A stretch of DNA of 64,000 bases, taken from positions 186,001-250,000 of the forward strand of contig JBBCKD010000015.1 in NCBI GenBank assembly GCA_037191015.1, given 5' to 3'. How positions within the stretch are numbered: the first letter of the stretch is position 1; each line of letters begins with the position of its first letter. The stretch comes from Ravibacter sp037191015. GTDB lineage: Bacteria > Bacteroidota > Bacteroidia > Cytophagales > Spirosomataceae. A model generated the notes under the pieces. That model was not told where the DNA came from. It saw only the letters and a list, made by a program, of their open reading frames with translations, and made no database searches. Made by a program: the position numbers and the translations under genes. Of this stretch, positions 35,332 through 43,824 are shown one piece after another.

Positions 35332-36480
35332 TCATTTAAGAAGCTCTTCAAGCTTCTTCTCGAGTGCCAGGCCGCGGAGGTTTTTGGCTATGACACGGCC
35401 CTCCTGGTCGAGCAGGTAAGTGGCCGGGATGCCGTTAACGCCATACTGAACCGCAACATCCGAGCTCCAGTATTTGAGGTCAGACCCATGAACCCAGGTA
35501 AGATTATCGTCTTTGATTGCTTTTATCCAGGCATCTTTATCCCGGTCGAGAGAGACCCCGTATATCTCGAAGTTTTTGTTCCTGTATTGTTCGTACAGTC
35601 TTACTACGTTCGGGTTCTCCTTGCGGCACGGGCCGCACCACGATGCCCAGAAGTCCAGCAATACGTATTTGCCTCTCAGCGACGATAGTGAGACCTGCTT
35701 TCCATCCGGGGCGTTCAGTGAAAAATCGGGTGCGATATCCCCGACTCCGACACCCTTGATCCGCTTGACTCCCGCTATGAACGCCTGGGCATATTTGGGA
35801 GAGGGATTTTCCTTTTGGAGCTTATTGGCCAGCTCTTCCAGGACCGGCAGGTCGGTCTGGGCATTAAGAAAATTATTGGCGGTAAACACAGCGATAAAAG
35901 AAGAGCCCATTTCGGGAAGCATGGTTTTGATCTGATCCATCAGCTCCCTTTCGGCTTTTTCGAACCTGCCCTGTATCTCGTTTATTTTTTTCTGGTCGTT
36001 TTTAAGACTTGCTTTTTCATACTCTTCGTTCCAGATCGTCACTTTACTCCTGAGATCAGCCACCAGCCCGAGTATTTTGTTGTAATACTCCATATTGGTC
36101 GATCCTGTAACAGAGCCCGAGGTCAGCACGCCGTCCTCATTTACATCGCGGGCATCGCCTGTCAGAGAGAGGGTTTCTCCGCCTTCCGCGAGGAAGTTAA
36201 GCTTCTGCGTGTTGCCGAGATTGATCTGGTAAACATTCCCGCCATCAGATTCTGTCCTGGTAAAACTGAAGGAGCCTTCCTGGTCGAGTGTGGTGGAGTC
36301 CAGGACTACGGGGCTTTGCGCGGCGCCTAGTTGAAGATACACTTTGGTGCCGGGAGTGCCGTTTTTAAATTTACCGCTGATGGTAAACGGCTTGGGGGTA
36401 GGGGCTTGCTGCGCAATGCCGGCAGTCGAAAGAAGCAGGGCCAGCAGTCCGGCCAGCCATCCGGTGTATGATCGAGTCAT
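35332..36480 (-). CDS. TlpA-like thiol-disulfide oxidoreductase with DUF4369 domain
   Basis: 382 residues. A signal peptide runs to about 23 (STAGIAQQ). A DUF4369 beta-rich domain covers about 33-130 (FTISGKFKNGTPGTKVYLQL). A helical linker of about 100 residues follows, then an AhpC/TSA-TlpA thioredoxin domain from about 245. The redox motif is WCGPC with Cys282/Cys285 (DFWASWCGPCRKENP). The periplasmic role is likely thiol reduction or disulfide exchange, as for other Bacteroidota DUF4369 proteins, whose clients are mostly unknown. It lies 5 bp after gatB on the same strand. Confidence 0.93.
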   Translation of the reverse strand: MTRSYTGWLAGLLALLLSTAGIAQQAPTPKPFTISGKFKNGTPGTKVYLQLGAAQSPVVLDSTTLDQEGSFSFTRTESDGGNVYQINLGNTQKLNFLAEGGETLSLTGDARDVNEDGVLTSGSVTGSTNMEYYNKILGLVADLRSKVTIWNEEYEKASLKNDQKKINEIQGRFEKAERELMDQIKTMLPEMGSSFIAVFTANNFLNAQTDLPVLEELANKLQKENPSPKYAQAFIAGVKRIKGVGVGDIAPDFSLNAPDGKQVSLSSLRGKYVLLDFWASWCGPCRKENPNVVRLYEQYRNKNFEIYGVSLDRDKDAWIKAIKDDNLTWVHGSDLKYWSSDVAVQYGVNGIPATYLLDQEGRVIAKNLRGLALEKKLEELLK

Positions 36481-36485
36481 AACGG

Positions 36486-37964
36486 TCAGTTTAATTTTTT
36501 ATTCAAAATCTGGTTTACAAGTTTCGGGTCTGCCATACTTCCCGTCTTTTTCATCACTTCTCCTACGAAAAGCCCGAGCAATCCCTTCTTCCCTTTTTTA
36601 AAGGCTTCTACCTTATCGGGCATATTCCCCAATACTTCATCTATCAACGTTTCAAGCTCGCCTGTATTGCTGTTTTGAATCCAGTTATTTGACCGGGCGA
36701 CATCTCTGGGATGCTGATCCGGGTTTTCAAGCAGGGCCGGGAAGAGCTTCTGGGTTGCGATCGTATGATTGATCAGCCCGCTTTCGATGAGATCCACAAC
36801 CCGGGCCACCGTTTCGGCAGCGACCGGGAAACGGGAAATGGTAGTTCCGGAATCGTTCAGGTACGAACGTATGGGACCCATCATCCAGTTGGAAGCAGTC
36901 TTAAAGTAAGTGGTATGAGCGCAGACGGATTCAAAATAGGCTGCCTGCTCCTTTTCGTCGCTGAGCACGGCGGCGTCATAGTCGGGCAGACCGTATTGGC
37001 TTACCAGTTTTTCCTTTACTTCCCAGGGCAGGACGGGCATTTTCTCCCGGATTTCGTTCAGCCATTCTTCCGAAATAATGACCGGGCTGAGATCGGGATC
37101 AGGAAAATACCGGTAGTCGTTCAGCGTTTCCTTCAGCCGCATGCCGTAGGTCCTTTCCTCATCGACATCATACATGCGGGTTTCCTGGACAATGGTTTCG
37201 CCCCGGTCCAGAAGCGCTGCCTGCCGGGCCTGCTCATACTCGATGGCCCGCATAATGTTGCGGATCGAGTTCATATTTTTGATTTCCACTTTTGTACCGT
37301 AAGCCTCCTGTCCCACAGGCCTTAACGAAATGTTGACGTCGGCCCGCAGCGAGCCTTCCTCCATATTCCCATCGCTGATTTCAAGGTAGCGCACGATCCG
37401 CCTCACTTCGGTCAGATAGGCGCCGGTTTCTTCGGCCGAGCGAAGATCCGGTTCGGATACAATTTCGATAAGGGGGGTACCCGCCCGGTTATAATCGAGC
37501 AGGGTATCGGTATGGCTGCCGTCGTGCACCGATTTCCCGGCATCTTCTTCCAGGTGCGCATGATGAAGCCTGATGACTTTTTCTTCTCCGCCACGGGGTG
37601 TAATCCTGACACCGCCTCCCACACATACGGGAGCCTTGTCCTGGGTGATCTGATACCCCTTCGGCAGGTCGGGATAAAAGTAGTTTTTCCGGTCGAAAAC
37701 AGTTTTCCGGCTGATGGAACTTCCGCAGGCAAGACCGAACCTGACACCGAGCTCGATAGCCTTCCTGTTGAGCTTGGGCAGGGTGCCGGGCAGCGCCAGG
37801 GTAAGTTTACCAATATTCGTATTGGGCTCCGAACCGAAAAGATTGTAATCCGAAGCAAAAATTTTAGATTCGGTAAGCAGCTGGCAATGTACTTCCAGGC
37901 CTATAACTGTTTCGTATCTTTCGGATACGTCTGCAGGTTGTTTTTGAGAATCGTTTGTAAGCAT
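36486..37964 (-). CDS. gatB: Asp-tRNA(Asn)/Glu-tRNA(Gln) amidotransferase subunit B
   Basis: 492 residues, full length. It shows ETVIGLEVHCQLLTESKIF at the start, the AGTPLIEIVSEPDLRS and DGNMEEGSLRADVNIS signatures, and a C-terminal YqeY-like helical domain ending NQILNKKLN. With GatA and GatC it converts misacylated Glu-tRNA(Gln) or Asp-tRNA(Asn) to the amidated form. gatC lies divergently 220 bp away at 38185; gatA is not in the window. The separation of the three subunits is common in Bacteroidota. Confidence 0.97.
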   Translation of the reverse strand: MLTNDSQKQPADVSERYETVIGLEVHCQLLTESKIFASDYNLFGSEPNTNIGKLTLALPGTLPKLNRKAIELGVRFGLACGSSISRKTVFDRKNYFYPDLPKGYQITQDKAPVCVGGGVRITPRGGEEKVIRLHHAHLEEDAGKSVHDGSHTDTLLDYNRAGTPLIEIVSEPDLRSAEETGAYLTEVRRIVRYLEISDGNMEEGSLRADVNISLRPVGQEAYGTKVEIKNMNSIRNIMRAIEYEQARQAALLDRGETIVQETRMYDVDEERTYGMRLKETLNDYRYFPDPDLSPVIISEEWLNEIREKMPVLPWEVKEKLVSQYGLPDYDAAVLSDEKEQAAYFESVCAHTTYFKTASNWMMGPIRSYLNDSGTTISRFPVAAETVARVVDLIESGLINHTIATQKLFPALLENPDQHPRDVARSNNWIQNSNTGELETLIDEVLGNMPDKVEAFKKGKKGLLGLFVGEVMKKTGSMADPKLVNQILNKKLN

Positions 37965-38088
37965 ATCTGCTTCAAAAATACAACAAAAACCCGTTAAGGA
38001 GGTAACTGAGTCAAAAAAGACCGAACCTTGATTCCCTACAACGCTATCAGCCGGATTTCCACGCTCTGACTGCCGAACATCCGATTCA

Positions 38089-38123
38089 GGAAGTTAAACT
38101 TCAGATATTGGAAGTTAAACTTC
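38089..38123. repeat. Direct repeat of a palindromic 14-mer upstream of gatC
   Basis: GGAAGTTAAACTTC occurs at 38089-38102 and 38110-38123, a 21-bp period (two helical turns). Each copy contains the inverted repeat GAAGTT-AA-ACTTC. It overlaps the region where a -33 element would lie for the TAAATTTG at 38134-38141, as an operator would. Confidence 0.6.
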
Positions 38124-38133
38124 CTAAACTTCT

Positions 38134-38141
38134 TAAATTTG
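38134..38141 (+). promoter_or_regulatory. Candidate -7 element for gatC
   Basis: TAAATTTG is an exact TAnnTTTG match, 44 bp before the gatC start, with TTG at 38108-38110 about 23 bp upstream as a possible -33 core. Confidence 0.45.
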
Positions 38142-38184
38142 CACTTCAGTAGGACAGTTTCATTCAGTAACCTTCTTTGATAAA

Positions 38185-38472
38185 GTGGAAATAACTCCCG
38201 AAATGTTACATAAGATAGCGCATCTCGCGCGCCTGGAAATTAAAACGGAGGAGGAGGCCGAGCTCACCCGGGGCCTGGGTGAAGTTTTAAACTGGATGGA
38301 GGAACTGACCGGGGTAGATACGGAAGGTGTCGAGCCTCTTACCCATATTACCGGTGAAACGAACGTGTGGCGCGGAGACATCCCTGAAAACGACCTCACA
38401 CGCGAGGAAGCGTTGCAGCTGGCTCCGCAGCGGACCGATTTATATGTAAAAGTGCCGAAAGTGATCGAATAG
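38185..38472 (+). CDS. gatC: Asp-tRNA(Asn)/Glu-tRNA(Gln) amidotransferase subunit C
   Basis: 95 residues, typical length. The pattern MLHKIAHLARLEIKTEEEAELTRGLGEVLNWMEEL followed by GVEPLTHITGETNVWRGDIPEN is characteristic of GatC when read in pieces. It wraps around GatA and GatB to stabilise the transamidosome. It begins with GTG rather than ATG; no in-frame ATG lies at a better position before the conserved region. It is divergent from gatB, with palindromic direct repeats and a promoter-like element between them. Confidence 0.94.
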   Translation: MEITPEMLHKIAHLARLEIKTEEEAELTRGLGEVLNWMEELTGVDTEGVEPLTHITGETNVWRGDIPENDLTREEALQLAPQRTDLYVKVPKVIE

Positions 38473-38485
38473 CCTCGTACCTCCT

Positions 38486-39250
38486 CTAATACAGCAGCAT
38501 CAGTGTCGCTACCACGGTCAGTACGATCATAACCTGCCTGAATTGTTTTTCCGGGATTATTTTGACCAGCTTAACGCCTATGACGGCCCCTATCGCCAGG
38601 AAAGGGACGGTAGAGAGGCCAAGCAGCAAAGTGGGCATATCGAGGTTGTCCCACACCCATATCTGGAGCGGCATTTTCAGCATATTGACGATCATCACAA
38701 ACCATGCGCCGGTACTCACGAACGCGATCTTCGGGAGCCGCATGGAAAGCAGGTATACGGTTACGATCGGTCCTGCCGCATTTCCGATCATGGTCGAAAA
38801 ACCGACCATTAACCCGAAGAACGGCGCATAAAACTTCGAAGAGGTTACAGACTCTATATTGGTTTTTCTTTCCGACCAGAACAGCACGACGAGGCCCAGG
38901 AAGATGCAGATCGCCATCAGGATCCGAAACCCTGAAGAAGGAATATGATTGCCGACAACCAGCGCGAGTCCGAGCCCTGCTACGGTCCACGGCAGCAGGC
39001 TGACTATGTTCCTGATCCTGAACTCCCTGCGATAGTAGACCACAGCCATCAGGTCGGCCAGGCAAAGAATGGGAAGCAGCACGCCCGTTGAGGCCTTGGC
39101 TTCGAAAAGGAATGCAAGAATAGGTACCGACAAGGTGCCGATACCCTGTATCCCTGTTTTGGACATCCCTATCAGGACGGCACAGGTATAAAACAGGATA
39201 TATTCCGTCTGGCCGTGGAGGAGGCCTTTCATGGTTTCGAGATGTTCCAA
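38486..39250 (-). CDS. TauE/SafE (TSUP) family membrane transporter
   Basis: 254 residues with about eight transmembrane helices. The two TauE/SafE repeats are marked by GMSKTGIQGIGTLSVPILAFLF near the start and GFSTMIGNAAGPIVTVYLLSM in the middle. The family moves sulfite, organosulfonates or other small anions, usually as an exporter. No sulfur-metabolism gene is adjacent, so the substrate stays open. It is convergent with gatC. Confidence 0.92.
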   Translation of the reverse strand: MEHLETMKGLLHGQTEYILFYTCAVLIGMSKTGIQGIGTLSVPILAFLFEAKASTGVLLPILCLADLMAVVYYRREFRIRNIVSLLPWTVAGLGLALVVGNHIPSSGFRILMAICIFLGLVVLFWSERKTNIESVTSSKFYAPFFGLMVGFSTMIGNAAGPIVTVYLLSMRLPKIAFVSTGAWFVMIVNMLKMPLQIWVWDNLDMPTLLLGLSTVPFLAIGAVIGVKLVKIIPEKQFRQVMIVLTVVATLMLLY

Positions 39251-39298
39251 AGAGAGATTACGGTTTAGGTGTAAAAAGAGAGATTCGGGTCAGTTATA

Positions 39299-39631
39299 TT
39301 ACCAGTCTTCCAGTTCGTCGCGGAGCATCCTTTCGGCACGACGGAGCTCGTCCAAGGTTTTGGCCTGCCCCAGCGCATCTGCCAGGGATTGTCCCATTTT
39401 AAATGTTTCCAGCGCTTTTTCAGGCTGACCGAGGTCGGCATACAGCTTGCCGGCCTGGTAATAGGCCGGCAGGTAGTTAGGGTGCCATTTCAAAAGCCCC
39501 TCCAGGTAGTAGAGCGCCTTTTGCCGGTCGCTGCCCAGGTATTCCATTGCAAGCGCATAGATATTGAAAGGATCGTTCGGGTCCTCGCGGTAATATTCCA
39601 GGAGAAGTTCCAGTCGGGTGGGTGTCGGCAT
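39299..39631 (-). CDS. Small tetratricopeptide repeat protein
   Basis: 110 residues with about two to three TPR units: NDPFNIYALAMEYLG, KALYYLEGLLKWHPNYLPAYYQAGKLYADLG and PEKALETFKMGQSLAD. It ends with a charged helix (LDELRRAERMLRDELEDW). There is no signal peptide. TPR proteins mediate protein contacts; no partner is evident. It is divergent from etfB with a 91-bp gap. Confidence 0.88.
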   Translation of the reverse strand: MPTPTRLELLLEYYREDPNDPFNIYALAMEYLGSDRQKALYYLEGLLKWHPNYLPAYYQAGKLYADLGQPEKALETFKMGQSLADALGQAKTLDELRRAERMLRDELEDW

Positions 39632-39722
39632 AAATAAATTGTTATGCTTGCATACTATTTGTGTTTTTATCTTTATATTCGCAATCTATAGTTCTGGATC
39701 TTTACAATCAAATAACAGGGAA

Positions 39723-40460
39723 ATGAAAATACTTGTTTGTATTACCAACGTACCGGATACAACCGCGAAGATTTCGTTTACGGATGGGGATACCAAGCTC
39801 AATAAGGCCGGTGTACAGTACATAATAGGGCCTTACGATGATTATGCGCTGGCAAGAGGGGTGGAGTTGAAAGAGCAGTCCGGCGGAACGCTTACCGTTT
39901 TAAATGTCGGACCGGCAGACGGCGAGCCGCAGATCCGCAAAGCGCTGGCAATAGGGGCTGACGATGCCATAAGGGTAGATGCAGAGCCGGTCGATTCGTT
40001 TTTCGTAGCGGAGCAGATCGCGCATGTAGCCCGTCAGAACCGGTATGATCTTATATTGATGGGAAGGGAATCGATAGATTTTAACAGCGGCATTGTCCAC
40101 GGGTTGGTCGGGGAGCTGCTGGGCATCCCTTCTTATTCGCCGGTGATGAAGCTCGATATCGAAGGAGGAAAAGCCAGGTTTGCCAGGGAGATAGACGGAG
40201 GGAAGGAATATCTTGAGGCCGATCTGCCGTTGATACTGGGATGCCAGGAGCCTATTGCCGAATGGAAAATTCCCAATATGAGGGGGATCATGACTGCCCG
40301 TACGAAGCCGCTCGAGGTGTTGGAACCTGTCCCGACGGAAGAGCTTACCGTGCCAGGGAAGTATGAGCTGCCGCCGGCCAAAGGCGCCTGCAGGATGATC
40401 CCGGCGGAAGAGGCGGAAACGCTGATCCGGCTGCTGAAGACAGAAGCGAAGGTTTTATAA
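39723..40460 (+). CDS. etfB: Electron transfer flavoprotein subunit beta
   Basis: 245 residues from the ATG at 39723, where MKILVCITNVPDTTAKI matches the family start; an upstream in-frame ATG gives a spurious hydrophobic extension. It shows IIGPYDDYALARGVELKE, LILMGRESIDFNSGIV and the C-terminal IPNMRGIMTARTKPLEV that contacts AMP and EtfA. It carries electrons from acyl-CoA dehydrogenases to the quinone pool. It forms an operon with etfA 22 bp downstream. Confidence 0.96.
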   Translation: MKILVCITNVPDTTAKISFTDGDTKLNKAGVQYIIGPYDDYALARGVELKEQSGGTLTVLNVGPADGEPQIRKALAIGADDAIRVDAEPVDSFFVAEQIAHVARQNRYDLILMGRESIDFNSGIVHGLVGELLGIPSYSPVMKLDIEGGKARFAREIDGGKEYLEADLPLILGCQEPIAEWKIPNMRGIMTARTKPLEVLEPVPTEELTVPGKYELPPAKGACRMIPAEEAETLIRLLKTEAKVL

Positions 40461-40482
40461 TCTGAAAAAAATACATCTGATC

Positions 40483-41445
40483 ATGTCCGTACTAGTTTTT
40501 TTAGAAACAGATAAAGGGATTATTAAAAAGACTTCACAGGAAGCCATAGTATACGGGGCGGCCGTAGCATCCGCAACGGGAGGTTCGGTAACTGCTCTCG
40601 CCTTAGGAGAGGGCGACGCTTCGGAGCTGGCCAAAACGGGCCGTTTCGGGGCGACCAAAGTGTTGCACGCCGCCGATCCCGGGTTAAACCAGGAAAACAG
40701 CCTTGCCTATGCAAGTGCGCTTGTACAGGCCGTAGAAATGACAGGCAGTACGGTGGTGATCCTGGCCAAATCGGGTATAGGCGATGCGGTTGCGGCACGT
40801 GCGGCGGCCCGGCTGAAGGCTGCTATAGTGTCGGGAGCTACGGAGCTGCCTGATACGGAAGGTGGCTTCAGCGTCAAAAGAAGTATCTATACCGGGAAAG
40901 CGTTTGCAACCGTAGAAATGAAAGCGCCGGTCAAGATAATTGCTATCCGTAAGAATGCCGTCGATGTGCAGGAGGGAGAAGGTACGGCAGCGGTAGAGGC
41001 ATTCAGCCCGGTATTCGGCGACAATGATTTTAAAGCCACGGTAACGGGAAGCGAAAAGGCCGGGACCGAGCTGTCGCTGACCGACGCCGATATAATCGTT
41101 TCGGGCGGCAGGGGAATGAAGGGTCCGGAAAACTGGCAGCCCCTGGTAGACCTGGCGCAGGCGTTGGGCGCGGCAACAGGTTGCTCCAAGCCTGTTTCCG
41201 ATCTTGACTGGAGGCCGCATCATGAGCATATAGGACAAACGGGCATTAAAGTCGCCCCGAACCTGTACATAGCCTGCGGAATTTCAGGTGCTATTCAGCA
41301 CCTGGCCGGGGTAAACGGCTCGAAATGCATCGTGGTGATCAACAAAGATCCTGAAGCACCCTTTTTTAAAGCTGCGGATTACGGGATAGTAGGCGATGTT
41401 TTCGAGGTGCTGCCCCGCCTGACAAAGGCGGTGAAAGAAGGGTAG
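40483..41445 (+). CDS. etfA: Electron transfer flavoprotein subunit alpha
   Basis: 320 residues. The N-terminal domain begins MSVLVFLETDKGIIKKTSQEA. The FAD-binding C-terminal domain has the signature SGGRGMKGPENWQPLVDLA from about residue 206, HEHIGQTGIKVAPNLYIACG and CIVVINKDPEAPFFKAADYG. It pairs with EtfB to bind one FAD and one AMP. The etfB-etfA order is standard. It is compatible with fatty acid oxidation, linking it loosely to the acyl-CoA genes at 14704-16868, though no beta-oxidation enzyme is in the window. Confidence 0.96.
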   Translation: MSVLVFLETDKGIIKKTSQEAIVYGAAVASATGGSVTALALGEGDASELAKTGRFGATKVLHAADPGLNQENSLAYASALVQAVEMTGSTVVILAKSGIGDAVAARAAARLKAAIVSGATELPDTEGGFSVKRSIYTGKAFATVEMKAPVKIIAIRKNAVDVQEGEGTAAVEAFSPVFGDNDFKATVTGSEKAGTELSLTDADIIVSGGRGMKGPENWQPLVDLAQALGAATGCSKPVSDLDWRPHHEHIGQTGIKVAPNLYIACGISGAIQHLAGVNGSKCIVVINKDPEAPFFKAADYGIVGDVFEVLPRLTKAVKEG

Positions 41446-41536
41446 CCCTGGCGCTATGGGTAGTAGTACTGCTCTCCCCCGTTTTCTGACCGGGTCGCAC
41501 AGACGGCGGGGGGCGATTTCTGGTCTCCGACCTGGT

Positions 41537-41553
41537 GCGGGTCAAAGACCCGC
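41537..41553. terminator. Hairpin between convergent etfA and nitrilase genes
   Basis: GCGGGTC (41537-41543) and GACCCGC (41547-41553) pair perfectly around AAA and are followed by a short T-containing stretch. The U-tract is weak, so this is a tentative terminator. Confidence 0.35.
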
Positions 41554-41563
41554 TTTCGCGCTT

Positions 41564-42367
41564 TCACCGTCCGGAGACGGGAAAGAGCGCTATTTCAAAA
41601 TTATCTGCATCCAGATGGGCCGGGAAGCGTGTGCGGTAGTCGGAGAGCTTTTGCTTGGAAACAGTGACAATCGCTGTTTCAGGCGTGTTTTCCAGCAGGA
41701 GTAATTCCCGGCCTGCAAAATCAAAAACGGCAGAGCCGCCGTCGTGGGCAACGCCTGAAGAGTCGCTGCCCGTACGGTTGACACCTGCCACATAGCTGAG
41801 ATTTTCGATAGCTCTTGCTTTGAGCAGGGTCTTCCAGGCATCTGAGCGTGCGGCCGGCCAGTTGGCTACGTAGATCAGCAGGTCGTAAGGGTCGGCGGAG
41901 AGGTTCCTGCTCCAGACAGGAAACCGCAGGTCGTAGCAGATAAGCGGGCATACCCGCCATCCTTTCCAGGTAAGCAGGAGCTTCCGCGTCCCGGCGGTAT
42001 ACACCTCGTGCTCTTTTCCCATGCGGAAAAGATGCCGCTTATCGTAGTATTCGTAAGTGCCGTCAGGAAATACGGCCATCAGCCGGTTGTAATAGCTGCT
42101 TCCCTCGCGGGCTGCAAAACTGCCGATCACCAGGGCGCCGGTAGCCAGGGCCATCTGCTTCATCCATCGTGTGGTGACCAGGTTCAGCGGCTCGGATATT
42201 TTTTCGGGCCGCATGGAAAAACCCGTGGAGAACATTTCGGGAAGGATGATGATATCTGCCTCGTTTTTCAGCCTGTCCAGCTTTTCTTCAAGCTCCGCCA
42301 GGTTAGCCGGAATGTCTTCCCAATAGATATCGGTTTGCACCAGGGCTAATTTCAGCAGATCCTCCAT
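41564..42367 (-). CDS. Omega-amidase-like nitrilase family protein
   Basis: 267 residues. The triad is Glu44 (IILPEMFSTGF), Lys110 (YYDKRHLF) and Cys144 (PLICYDLRFP). The STGF after the Glu and the YDLRFPVW after the Cys are characteristic of the YafV/omega-amidase group, which hydrolyses alpha-ketoglutaramate in the methionine and glutamine salvage context. It is cytoplasmic. It is followed upstream by def, 11 bp away on the same strand. It differs from the nitrilase at 11754, which lacks STGF. Confidence 0.9.
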   Translation of the reverse strand: MEDLLKLALVQTDIYWEDIPANLAELEEKLDRLKNEADIIILPEMFSTGFSMRPEKISEPLNLVTTRWMKQMALATGALVIGSFAAREGSSYYNRLMAVFPDGTYEYYDKRHLFRMGKEHEVYTAGTRKLLLTWKGWRVCPLICYDLRFPVWSRNLSADPYDLLIYVANWPAARSDAWKTLLKARAIENLSYVAGVNRTGSDSSGVAHDGGSAVFDFAGRELLLLENTPETAIVTVSKQKLSDYRTRFPAHLDADNFEIALFPVSGR

Positions 42368-42378
42368 GCGGGGTGCGG

Positions 42379-42969
42379 TTATTTTTTATTGTAGAATCTC
42401 ATCTTGTAATCCGCATCCACAATTCCTTTTGAAATATTGCTGAGCTTCTTCCTGATCATCTGTTTTTTCAACGCCGGCAGGTAGTCGACAAAGAGCTTGC
42501 CTTCCAGGTGATCGTATTCGTGCTGGATGATGCGTGCAGCAATCCCTGTAAATACCTCTTCGTGTACCTTCCAATCGGTGTCCTGGTAGCGGATTTTTAC
42601 TTCGGCCGGGCGGAAAACGTCTGCCCTGAGGCCGGGAATACTTAAACAACCTTCCTCAAAAGCCCAGGGATCGCCTGATTCCCCGATGATTTGCGGGTTT
42701 ACAAAAACTTTTTTAAATCCGATGAGCTCCGGGTTTTCGGGTTCTCCTTCGTTTTCCTCATCTTCGTCATCTGCCATCGGGGAGCCGTCGACTACGAAGA
42801 TACGTATATCCAGGCCAACCTGCGGGGCGGCCAGGCCTACTCCGGCAGCATTGTACATGGTTTCAAACATATTTTCGGCAATGGTCTTTATGTCCACCTC
42901 GCCTTCAGTGACCGGGCGGGTAACTTTTCTGAGGATAGGGTCGCCGTAAGCGATAATCGGGTAAATCAT
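42379..42969 (-). CDS. def: Peptide deformylase
   Basis: Removes the formyl group from nascent N-termini. It has 196 residues from the ATG at 42969, which gives the usual MIYPIIAYGDPIL start; a further upstream start would add ten unrelated residues. All three metal motifs are intact: GVGLAAPQVG at 43-52, EGCLSIPG with Cys108, and QHEYDHLEG with His150, Glu151 and His154. An acidic insertion at about 66-80 (MADDEDEENEGEPEN) lies between strands and is common in Bacteroidota deformylases. Confidence 0.96.
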   Translation of the reverse strand: MIYPIIAYGDPILRKVTRPVTEGEVDIKTIAENMFETMYNAAGVGLAAPQVGLDIRIFVVDGSPMADDEDEENEGEPENPELIGFKKVFVNPQIIGESGDPWAFEEGCLSIPGLRADVFRPAEVKIRYQDTDWKVHEEVFTGIAARIIQHEYDHLEGKLFVDYLPALKKQMIRKKLSNISKGIVDADYKMRFYNKK

Positions 42970-43114
42970 TTGAAAGTATTTTGTAATGTCAGGCTGCAAA
43001 TTTCGGGATAATGTTTGAAAAGACAGCGGGATTGAAATAAGTTCACGCTCTCATATGGTATTTGAAGGCAAAAACGGAGTATAACAATAGATACAAAATA
43101 AAATGCTTTAAAAA

Positions 43115-43756
43115 ATGAGAAATTATTGCCTAAGCTCGCTCCTGATCCTTGTTTGTTTGCTTTCCTGCGGGCCTGCCGACGCCCAGAAAGGATGGATTTC
43201 ACTTTTTGACGGGAAGTCGCTCGACGGCTGGAAAGTAGGGGAGAACGCTTCCACTTTTTCTGTAGAGGACGGGGCCATAAAGGTTGCGGGCCCTAAAGCG
43301 CACCTGTATTACATGGGGAGCGTCAGCAATCACGTATTCAGGAATTTTGAATTCAAAGCCAGGGTTAAAACGACGAAGGGATCGAATTCGGGTATTTACT
43401 TCCATACCCAGTACCAGGAAAAAGGCTGGCCCATTCACGGGTTCGAAGTTCAGATCAACAATAGCCATGGCGACTATATCAAGACAGGGAGCCTTTATGA
43501 AGTGGTTGACGTCCGGGAGGTTTTTGTAAAAGACGATGAATGGTTTACCGAGCACATTATCGTGAAGGGAAATCATGTTGTTATTAAGATCAACGATACG
43601 GTAGTCGTTGACTATACACAGCCGGCCAACCCGCTGAGGGTAACCGACGAAAGAAAAACACGGGTAATCAACCCGGGGACTTTTGCCATACAGGGACACG
43701 ATCCGAAAAGTGTGGTATACCTGAAGGATATCCAGGTGAAAATTCTGAAAGACTAA
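43115..43756 (+). CDS. DUF1080 / 3-keto-disaccharide hydrolase family protein, exported
   Basis: 213 residues. A lipoprotein-type signal ends at LLSC (Cys18). The DUF1080 fold is a concanavalin-like jelly roll: GWISLFDGKSLDGWKVG, FEFKARVKTTKGSNSGIYFHT, GWPIHGFEVQINNSHGDYIKTG and the closing VYLKDIQVKIL. Members hydrolyse 3-keto-glycosides produced by glucoside 3-dehydrogenases; both Gfo/Idh/MocA proteins in this window could provide such substrates. It is a periplasmic or surface protein. It stands apart from its relative at 63159 and is not part of an operon with a dehydrogenase. Confidence 0.88.
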   Translation: MRNYCLSSLLILVCLLSCGPADAQKGWISLFDGKSLDGWKVGENASTFSVEDGAIKVAGPKAHLYYMGSVSNHVFRNFEFKARVKTTKGSNSGIYFHTQYQEKGWPIHGFEVQINNSHGDYIKTGSLYEVVDVREVFVKDDEWFTEHIIVKGNHVVIKINDTVVVDYTQPANPLRVTDERKTRVINPGTFAIQGHDPKSVVYLKDIQVKILKD

Positions 43757-43766
43757 ATTTACCCTT

Positions 43767-43813
43767 CCATTGCATCCGGCCGGCCAGGCAGTACGCGCGG
43801 CCGGGTGCAATGG
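43767..43813. terminator. 16-bp stem hairpin between convergent genes
   Basis: CCATTGCATCCGGCCG (43767-43782) pairs with CGGCCGGGTGCAATGG (43798-43813) with one G-T position, around a 15-nt loop. It lies between the DUF1080 gene and the hypothetical gene on the other strand. There is no T-run, so termination is possible but not proven. Confidence 0.45.
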
Positions 43814-43824
43814 AGCCCTCCTTC

